From NCBI GenBank assembly GCA_958430865.1, contig CAUDNR010001273.1:689-17046 (forward strand): DNA of 16,358 nucleotides. Reading direction: 5' to 3'. Of the stretch, positions 10,870 to 16,358 are shown piece after piece. The notes below the pieces were generated by a model. The model had not been told where the DNA came from and did no database searches. It worked only from the letters and a program-made list of their open reading frames with translations. Within the stretch, counting starts at the first letter, position 1. Every line of letters starts with the position of its first letter. This DNA is from Entrophospora sp. SA101. Its lineage: Eukaryota > Glomeromycota > Glomeromycetes > Entrophosporales > Entrophosporaceae. A program made the position numbers and the translations under genes.

Positions 10870-11279
10870 TATTTCAAAGAAGCATTTACATTGGCATATC
10901 AAAAATTCAAAAAGCATATTGATAACCATAATGCTTTACCTCCTTTTAAAGCTTTGATCCTCAGTATATTTACTCACAACAATCATGTAGAAAAATATTC
11001 TGAACTTGCAAATCCAAATGATACATTATTACATGAATGGGCATTTATTCTGGAAGTTTTGAAGATGATTCAGATCTAGATTTGTTTTGGAAAGAGTTAG
11101 TAAAAGTTTACCATTTATCAAAGGTGGTTTTAGATTACATATAGTTGCTAATTTCAGGAGTTGATGTGGAAAGAAGTTTTTTCATTTATAAAAATATTTT
11201 AGTTGATAAATGTCATGCATGCACTTTCAAAAGATTCAATCGTTCCATTAAATTTTTATGTTTTAATGTAAATAAATAA
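10870..11279 (+). mobile_element. hAT transposase C-terminal remnant
   Basis: Plus-strand reading shows a helical stretch (YFKEAFTLAYQKFKKHIDNH, ALPPFKALILSIF) and then, after a frame change near 11050, DDSDLDLFWKEL. A stop near 11140 is followed by the hAT dimerisation signature: SGVDVERSFFIYKNILVDK, ending FLCFNVNK and TAA at 11277-11279. The V-E-R-SF-xYKNILxD pattern is typical of hAT dimerisation domains. The upstream DDE core, BED finger and terminal repeats are not seen. Two breaks show that it is dead. Confidence 0.65.
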
Positions 11280-11342
11280 ATTAGATATTTTTGCATAATT
11301 CATGCAATAATTTAAGTTTTTGTGCTCTTCTCCTTAATAAAA

Positions 11343-11999
11343 TTAATCACATCTACCATCCTTTGGACCATCTTTCCATCTCTCATCAATTTTACTACAA
11401 TCAAATAATGCCTTGCCTAATCTATCATTAACAATATTATGCATATCACATAACCATCCTCCTAATGCACATTTACTCTCAACTTTTGGTGGATACTTTT
11501 TCATCTCATCTCTTAAATGTTCTGCACAATACCAACATGGATAGAATTCGGAAAATGTTGTCAGGAAGGAGTTCATTGATTTTTGTTGTGAATATGATGG
11601 TACTTCTGGATAATAAGCTGCCATTGTATGTAAAAATGTCCATGTTGATCTGCCTAATTCTTCTGAATCTGGTGGACAATCTTTTGGTAAACCATTCAAT
11701 GATGATGACGAAAATGATGAAGGTGGTGGTTGTGATGGATTAGATGATGATGATAATGATGGTTTCTCATCATTTTGGTGTTGCTTTTGTTTCTTTTTTT
11801 CCTGTTTAGTCCAATTCTTGAATTTTGTACATACTCTACATGGCTTGCCATCTTTATTCAACATTATTCCATTTTTGCTTTTATTATTATTACTGTTGTT
11901 ACTATTATTAATAATATAATTATTGTTATTACTACTGTTGTTGTTTGTGGCTTCCAGTTCTGTTATATCTTGATGTTGCAACGGAAGTAATTCTGTCAT
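11343..11999 (-). CDS. ERV1: FAD-linked sulfhydryl oxidase ERV1
   Basis: A single-exon frame of 218 residues, ATG at 11999. The N-terminal arm has an Asn/Ser-rich run (about 20-40), then KPCRVCTKFKNW, the CxxC shuttle pair (C54, C57), then a Lys/Gln and Ser/Pro linker. The ERV/ALR fold starts at about 112: LGRSTWTFLHTMAAYYP, the active-site CWYC (C155, C158), the WLCDMHNIVN FAD-binding stretch and the structural C184-x16-C201 pair, and RWKDG at the end. Erv1 re-oxidises Mia40 in the mitochondrial intermembrane space and passes electrons on to cytochrome c or oxygen. All key cysteines are present, and length fits fungal Erv1. Extra Cys at 108, 177 and 217 are less usual. It diverges from the hydrolase gene, with 134 bases between. 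Confidence 0.95.
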   Translation of the reverse strand: MTELLPLQHQDITELEATNNNSSNNNNYIINNSNNSNNNKSKNGIMLNKDGKPCRVCTKFKNWTKQEKKKQKQHQNDEKPSLSSSSNPSQPPPSSFSSSSLNGLPKDCPPDSEELGRSTWTFLHTMAAYYPEVPSYSQQKSMNSFLTTFSEFYPCWYCAEHLRDEMKKYPPKVESKCALGGWLCDMHNIVNDRLGKALFDCSKIDERWKDGPKDGRCD

Positions 12000-12133
12000 A
12001 TTTAAAGAGAAAAAACAATATATAAATGTGTTACAAAATAATTTTTTTCATGTGAAATATGTAAGAAACCTTGCAGCTAGCATTCCACAAACGCAATTTC
12101 AATTCTTTTTCTTTGTTATTGATATCGAAAAAC
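12000..12133. promoter_or_regulatory. Shared divergent upstream region of ERV1 and the hydrolase
   Basis: Only 134 bases separate the two ATGs on opposite strands, so this stretch must hold both 5' leaders and possibly a shared promoter. It is AT-rich with a less AT-rich patch around 12070-12095. No known site is recognised. Confidence 0.4.
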
Positions 12134-13348
12134 ATGACAAAAATAAGTTTAAAAGCAACAACTTTGGATGCTCTTCGAAATTCTAAAAATACTGTGTTTA
12201 GTATGTTTTTGGAACCAATTTATAAAGCGCTTCACACACTACAAGACTTGACTTATGAGAGATCTGCATTACCATATTCTCCTCACGAGCAAATGCTTCA
12301 TTTACCACCATACATCCATACCCATCACGAAATCCCATTTTCTTTCTCCACTTCACCAATATTAAGCAGCCTAAAAGAGCATTTCATATATTACCAAACA
12401 TGGCAACTACCAATCACCATTACAAAAAAAAAACGAAATGTTGACATATTCTTTATCCATGGTCTGAATGATTATGGAGGTAGATTTTCTGAATTTAGTA
12501 AACAAATCTTGGAAAAAGGATTTCGAGTGATATCAATTGATTTGCCGAATTTTGGAAGATCAAGTGGACTACATTCGTATATAGAAGGTTGGCAATCATT
12601 GGTTGAGGCAATTTATTTGGTTATTAATCATGTTCAAGGACAAAACTTGACAGAGAATGTTGATGAGGAGGAAGAAGTAGTAAAATTGAGAAGAAATCGT
12701 AAAATTATTTTGGTAGGTGGGTCACTTGGTGGAATGATTATTTTTTGTTATGCTATAAGATATCCAGAAACATTTGATTCATTTGTGATAATGGCTCCTT
12801 TAATTCATGTGCATGGTCAAAGTAGGCCTAGTAAATTTACTTGAATATCTGGAAAAATTTCTTGTTAAAACACCTTTTGGGCGTCTGCCACTTGCTAAAG
12901 CTCATCATGGTAAAAGTAGTAGTGATCCATTACATGATTTTGTAATTATAATATTTTATTTGTTTATATTTGGATTAATTTTTTTAATAGGAAAATATTA
13001 ATTGATTAATAAATATAATATGTATATATAAATCTAATAAATAGGTATTTTTATCAGATCCACAAACTTATCATGGAAATTTATGATGTGCAACAGGTTT
13101 GTCATTATTGTCAGGTACTGAATGGTTACAATCAAATCTTGAAGAGATACATAAACCATTTTTTAACATTACATGGAACAAACGATCGTGTTTGTCATAT
13201 GAGAGGATCAAAAGAATTGATTTCACAATCTCAAACTCCTGAAGATCAAAAATTCATAATCTTGTATGCTATGTTGCGAGATCTTGGTAGCAGTAAGAAA
13301 GTTATGAGAGATATGATTGATTGGTTTGTAAAAAGAGATGTTGGTTAG
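12134..13348 (+). pseudogene. Monoglyceride-lipase-like alpha/beta hydrolase, broken
   Basis: From ATG 12134 a long frame shows the Hydrolase_4 (serine aminopeptidase S33) fold: VDIFFIHGLNDYGGRF with the oxyanion HG (H109), RVISIDLPNFGRSSG, and nucleophile S197 in VGGSLGG. After SRPS the reading must shift (one extra base in the AAA near 12832) to LLEYLEKFL. A GTAATT...AATAG intron (12942-13044) follows. Exon 2 opens with VFLSDPQTYHGNL, meets a TGA at 13084-13086 where CGA (Arg) is expected, and shifts again in a T6 run near 13160 to LTLHGTNDRV with the acid Asp. The end, KKVMRDMIDWFVKR, is family-like, but the catalytic His motif appears as YAMLRDL. Such enzymes split monoglycerides to glycerol and fatty acid. 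The lesions suggest loss of function; homopolymer sequencing errors could explain the two shifts but not the stop. Confidence 0.8.
12942..13044 (+). other. Intron in the hydrolase pseudogene
   Basis: A phase-0 GT-AG stretch of 103 bases, GTAATT to AAATAG. Joining its flanks gives SDPLHDF followed by VFLSDPQTYHG, which keeps the hydrolase alignment continuous. Confidence 0.65.
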
Positions 13349-14886
13349 GTTAATTAAATTAAGATGATTTTATAACTGGAGGGAGAGGGGGTTTTTTTTG
13401 AAAACTGAAGCATTTGAAATATATAATTTGTATATTAAATTACATACACATAGATGTAATCATGCATGGAAAATTTGTACAATTATTATGTATGATATAG
13501 AGACATTTTATTTATTAAATTTGTTATAAGAATTTGTAAAAGTAGAAAATTAGCATTAAAAAAAAAGATAAACTTTTGAAGGAAATTATCTATGATCCAA
13601 CTAATATGACTCTGGAAATTACATAATAGATTATCCTTTTTTCTGTATATCTTATATAATTCACCAGCATAATATTTATTATGAAAATATTTAGAATGTC
13701 ATCACCAATATACAGCCTTCCTAGCAAAATCAAATCTTCCACCATTTTAAGGTGTAATATAAATAGCATATATGAGACACAACAAGCAGAAAGGGACCCA
13801 TTGGTATTTTGAGTTGATTATTTGCCTTTAAGAACATTGTTAGCTTAGAAATCGTCCACTTGATAAAATTTTGTGGTATAAAATGTAAAACATTGACTAT
13901 GGCAACCAGTTTTAATATGACACTTTATATTTGATGACTCATGGTCTCGCATCTATTTCAATGTGAAAACACCAGGTTGCTAGGTGACAACAGTGGTTGG
14001 TGGAACAGGTGAAAGTTTGAGTGCAAGACTGGATGCTTATGATTTGGTGTAAAAAATTGGCCACACGATCTGGTGTTTGACCAGCATCCATTTTTCATTT
14101 GGGTAAAATGATATTTTGAAGCAAGTTGACAATCCTAAAGATGTAAAGTTTAGAAATTCCAGAAGCTGACACAAAAGTAAATTGCCGTTAGTTCATGGGA
14201 AAGGACTTTTCAACTGTAAGTTTGTGGAATGGAACATTCTAACGTTCCTTATATTAATTAAACATGTGTAAGAATTTTATAAAACCATGGCTCTTGTATA
14301 TGTTGTATTTTAATCTCAATAAAACTTGTTATAGTATGATATGTTTGTATTAAAACCATGATCTAAATAATTCTTTTGACCATAAATAGATGTCCTTTGG
14401 GTAAAGGTTATAACCTCCTCCGCTTTATCAATATTTATTACTTTTTTGAATCATACTAGTAAATATGATGTGATCTATATATTGCATCAACTTCAACAGA
14501 CCTTTTAAAAACTTTTCTTGATTTAGATAATCAGAATTATAACTATTCCGATAATAATTAAATGGTTAAATAAAAATAAAAATAAATGTTTCGCAAATTC
14601 ACCCTTGAATTGTTACTCCAGTAACACTAATTTCCAGTACAGCTTCTATACATTTTTGTTGAATTGTGAATCCAAAGTGCTCAATAAGATATTTTTTTTT
14701 GTTAATTGTTTTTATATATGTGATCACAAAAGGATTTACCTAATTTCTGACATTTATTTTAGAAATATTAACTTCCTGGGATTTTTTTTTTGAATTTTAT
14801 GTATATTTGAATTGTTGTTCATATTTGAATTTAAAAGATCTGATAAAAAATTTAGAAACAATCTGTAATAATGTTTTTCATATCAA
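13349..14886. other. Intergenic region, with doubtful minus-strand coding traces
   Basis: A purine-rich GGAGGGAGAGGGGG tract at about 13378-13391 stands out against the AT-rich background. On the minus strand, several readings have an ordinary residue mix: about 14090-13938 (opens MDAGQTPDRVANFLHQI) and 14516-14345 (LKGLLKLMQYIDHI, later NLYPKDIYLWSKELF after two stops). I match none of them to a family and find no splice path joining them. The rest is poly-A/T and non-coding. I see no RNA gene. Confidence 0.3.
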
Positions 14887-15035
14887 TTAACGAAGATAAT
14901 ATTCAATAAATGATTTAAATGTTCCTTTATGCATTTCCTGATGCTTGTCTCCAATATTGATTGCTTTTAGTTTCTGAGTAAGTATATCGAACAAGCATGT
15001 TAAAGTACTAGCGGATGGTCTTTTTATTATATCCA
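14887..15035 (-). CDS. Possible terminal exon of an unknown minus-strand gene
   Basis: A long pyrimidine tract and CTTTAG acceptor (AG at 15037-15036) lead into an open minus-strand stretch of 48 codons, ending in TAA at 14887-14889. It reads DIIKRPSASTLTCLFDILTQ and goes on through KLKAINIGDKHQE to FKSFIEYYLR. The residue mix is protein-like, without Asn runs. The RPSAST start recalls the end of kinase domains, but nothing else supports that. I could not place an upstream exon, so it may be an orphaned exon of a decayed gene. Confidence 0.35.
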
Positions 15036-15455
15036 CTAAAGTTTAAAAAAAAAATAATAATTAAAAAAATGAATAATAAATCAAAACAACGAAATTAAAC
15101 GCCTTGCGTATGAATTTAGTACTATTTATTCCAATAACGAATTAGTTTTTTTTAAAAAAAAAAGTGACTTGTATATGACGAATAACATCTTGTAAATTCA
15201 TTTGCAATATATATCCAATGCCGTGTCCAACTGACAAATTGTTGGACATTGGACAATGTCCAATATGTACAATACCAACTCTGGATTTGAATGTCCTTTT
15301 ATTATTTCCATTCCGCTCATATATATATACAAGACATACAAAAGTGTAGTCTTTTCATTATTCTACATGGGTGTACGGATATTATATATCTTAAAAAGAT
15401 TTCAAAAGGTAGCTGCACTAAAAGACTTATTCTTATTCATTTATGATTGATTTAT
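15036..15455. other. Intergenic with inverted-repeat cluster
   Basis: AT-rich DNA with A/T homopolymers (about 15042-15070 and 15147-15165), followed by the TTGGACA repeat cluster. The plus-strand open stretch 15256-15450 starts inside the repeats, is hydrophobic and resembles nothing known, so I do not call it a gene. Confidence 0.35.
15224..15263. repeat. TTGGACA inverted-repeat cluster
   Basis: Two overlapping hairpins share an arm. TGTCCAAC (15224-15231) pairs perfectly with GTTGGACA (15241-15248). TTGGACATTG (15242-15251) pairs perfectly with CAATGTCCAA (15254-15263) across a 2-base gap. The TTGGACA unit thus occurs four times in both orientations within 40 bases. It could be the end of a small transposon, a binding-site array or a cruciform. 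Its role is unknown. Confidence 0.7.
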
Positions 15456-15777
15456 TTAATAGACGGCTTGTGTAGAATGGTATTTATAATTCTTTGTATC
15501 TGGCAATAATACATTGATAATAACAGAAGGTGACTCCAGCGAAGCATTTGCCTTGGCAGGACTTGATGTTGTTGGTTGAGTTTCATCTTCCAGATAGTTA
15601 TCTTCTAAGTCTATTAAATCTCATTTTGATTTCTGAAAAATCTTTAATTGCTAATGCAATATATATATAAAACTTTGAGAATTACACAAAGAACATGCTT
15701 GCTTAACTTTATGGATGATTTATTCAGGAAAATACTTCCCATACTTTCGTTTTCATTTTCTTGGTAATTGCAAATGA
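15456..15777 (-). mobile_element. Possible BED-finger transposase 5' remnant
   Basis: On the minus strand, 15777-15727 reads KKMKTKVWEVFS and meets a TGA at 15724-15726. One frame over, NHP and then HKVKQACSLCNSQSF continue, giving the W...CxxC layout of a BED zinc finger such as begins hAT transposases; the matching His pair is not seen. Further on (15620-15456) lies an open stretch of 54 codons, starting DLIDLEDNYLEDETQ, passing through a Thr/Ser/Pro linker and SVIINVLLPDT, and closing with TAA at 15456-15458. The two parts may belong together or the second may be an exon of something else, because acceptor-like AGs precede it. Confidence 0.35.
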
Positions 15778-16023
15778 CTCTAAAAAATAAAATAAAATTC
15801 AGACAAATTCATGAATAGATTACAATAATGAGAGGAAATACATTATTTTTTAAATAAAATAATAAATATGACTTATCAAATTTTCTTTTTTCGTGATAAA
15901 ACCAAAACGTGATCAACAAAAAATATACAAACATCTGCTATGCTAAATTTTTCTACAAATTAGACTTAAGATTCTTGTTTCAACCAAGAATAACCATTTA
16001 TTAATCCATTAATAGGGATCACA
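15778..16023. other. Intergenic, 3' flank of a minus-strand exon
   Basis: AT-rich sequence without coding content. It should contain the 3' UTR and polyadenylation site of the minus-strand exon ending at 16024. Confidence 0.3.
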
Positions 16024-16146
16024 TTATCTAATTAATGATTTCAATTGAGGCGAATCTGGTAAGTCTCTAATATATTTAATTTGTGGAGGAGGTGTAGCAC
16101 AATAAGATCGGCATTCATAATTATCAGCTAACCTCTTTACATGTTT
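16024..16146 (-). CDS. Terminal exon of an unknown minus-strand gene (partial)
   Basis: A TTTTTCAG acceptor (AG at 16148-16147) opens a phase-0 stretch of 40 codons to TAA at 16024-16026. It begins KHVKRLADNYECRSYCATPP and continues through QIKYIRDLPDSPQLKSLIR. The pattern of a good acceptor, biased residue mix and clean stop fits a true last exon. I do not recognise the family. The upstream exons would lie beyond the right edge, and the pogo-like terminus at 16193 would then sit in the intron. Confidence 0.45.
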   Translation of the reverse strand, partial: KHVKRLADNYECRSYCATPPPQIKYIRDLPDSPQLKSLIR

Positions 16147-16192
16147 CTGAAAAATAAAAGTGCGATGAAATTGTTAGATAAAATTTTACATA

Positions 16193-16358
16193 CACAGTGA
16201 AACTCGATTCAGCGGATTTTGATTTAGCGGATTTAAGGGTTTAACGGATAAAATTTCGGAACAAAATTTTTTTATAGTTATTAGTCGCATGACATTTCCC
16301 GCCGATCTATAGGAGGTTGTAAAACATAGTAAAATTTGGATGATCTGCATCATAGTAA
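16193..16358. mobile_element. Terminus of a pogo/Tc1-mariner-like element (cut by window edge)
   Basis: CAGTGAAACTCGATTCAGCGG at about 16195 closely follows a TA and has the form of pogo/Tigger terminal repeats (CAGTGRAAC followed by repeated CGGA units). Three AGCGGATTT/AACGGATAAA units sit at about 16211, 16226 and 16243, spaced 15-17 bases, as in subterminal repeats of that group. The other end and any transposase lie outside the window, so a non-autonomous copy cannot be told from a full one. Confidence 0.5.

Noticed and set aside
11465..11990. Plus-strand frames opposite ERV1
   Set aside because: They are antisense to a gene with all its catalytic motifs, have no motif of their own, and are rich in hydrophobic residues from repeat codons.
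12071..12133. Upstream extension of the hydrolase
   Set aside because: The frame opens at TTG; the first ATG is 12134, and the extension lies in the divergent promoter gap.
12807..12850. Short intron to repair the first hydrolase frameshift
   Set aside because: The only GT-AG pairs near the shift are 10-16 bases apart, too short to be spliced.
14887..15035. Protein kinase C-lobe end
   Set aside because: Only the RPSAST stretch recalls kinases; no DFG, HRD or other kinase motif is found upstream.

Overview
The window looks like nuclear DNA of a very AT-rich fungus. I infer an arbuscular mycorrhizal lineage (Glomeromycotina, Rhizophagus-like). The reasons are short GTAAGT-type introns with poly-T/AG acceptors, long Asn/Ser runs in proteins, a Pex24p-type peroxin domain, a decayed BTB-BACK-TLDc gene, and fragments of hAT and pogo-like transposons. 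The species call is inference; the gene calls stand without it.

Layout from left to right. (1) 330-2306, plus strand: a three-exon gene for a C1 zinc-finger protein with a C-terminal Pex24p-like membrane region. (2) 2307-4269: gene-poor, with a decayed coding stretch near 3440-3970. (3) 4270-6345, plus: a 691-residue single-exon protein that I cannot name. (4) 6576-7345, plus: a BTB-BACK-TLDc pseudogene whose BTB part is interrupted by a small hairpin-rich element. (5) 7530-9385, minus: an intact seven-exon gene for an eIF5-mimic (BZW/5MP) W2 protein of 420 residues. (6) 9627-10703, minus: the C-terminal half of a glycerol kinase gene, broken by several frameshifts and a stop, followed by a hAT transposase tail on the plus strand (10870-11279). 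(7) 11343-11999, minus: ERV1, a sulfhydryl oxidase of mitochondrial import. (8) 12134-13348, plus: a monoglyceride-lipase-like hydrolase, divergent from ERV1, with two frameshifts, a stop and no recognisable catalytic His. (9) 13349-16358: mostly non-coding or decayed, with two exon-like minus-strand stretches ending at 14887 and 16024, a BED-finger-like fragment, a cluster of TTGGACA inverted repeats, and a pogo-like transposon terminus at the right edge.

Four intact genes can be supported: C1-Pex24p, the orphan, BZW and ERV1. They serve separate cell processes (organelle membrane, unknown, translation control, mitochondrial disulfide relay) and do not form a pathway or cluster. Between them lie at least three degraded genes and pieces of two or more transposons, so the window is a mosaic of housekeeping genes and decaying accessory DNA. 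The two broken metabolic genes would act in sequence in lipid breakdown (monoglyceride to glycerol to glycerol-3-phosphate), which is noteworthy but may be chance. No new defence-type or otherwise organised multi-gene system is visible. The most unusual items are the C1-Pex24p protein architecture, the orphan protein, and the hairpin element inside the BTB pseudogene.
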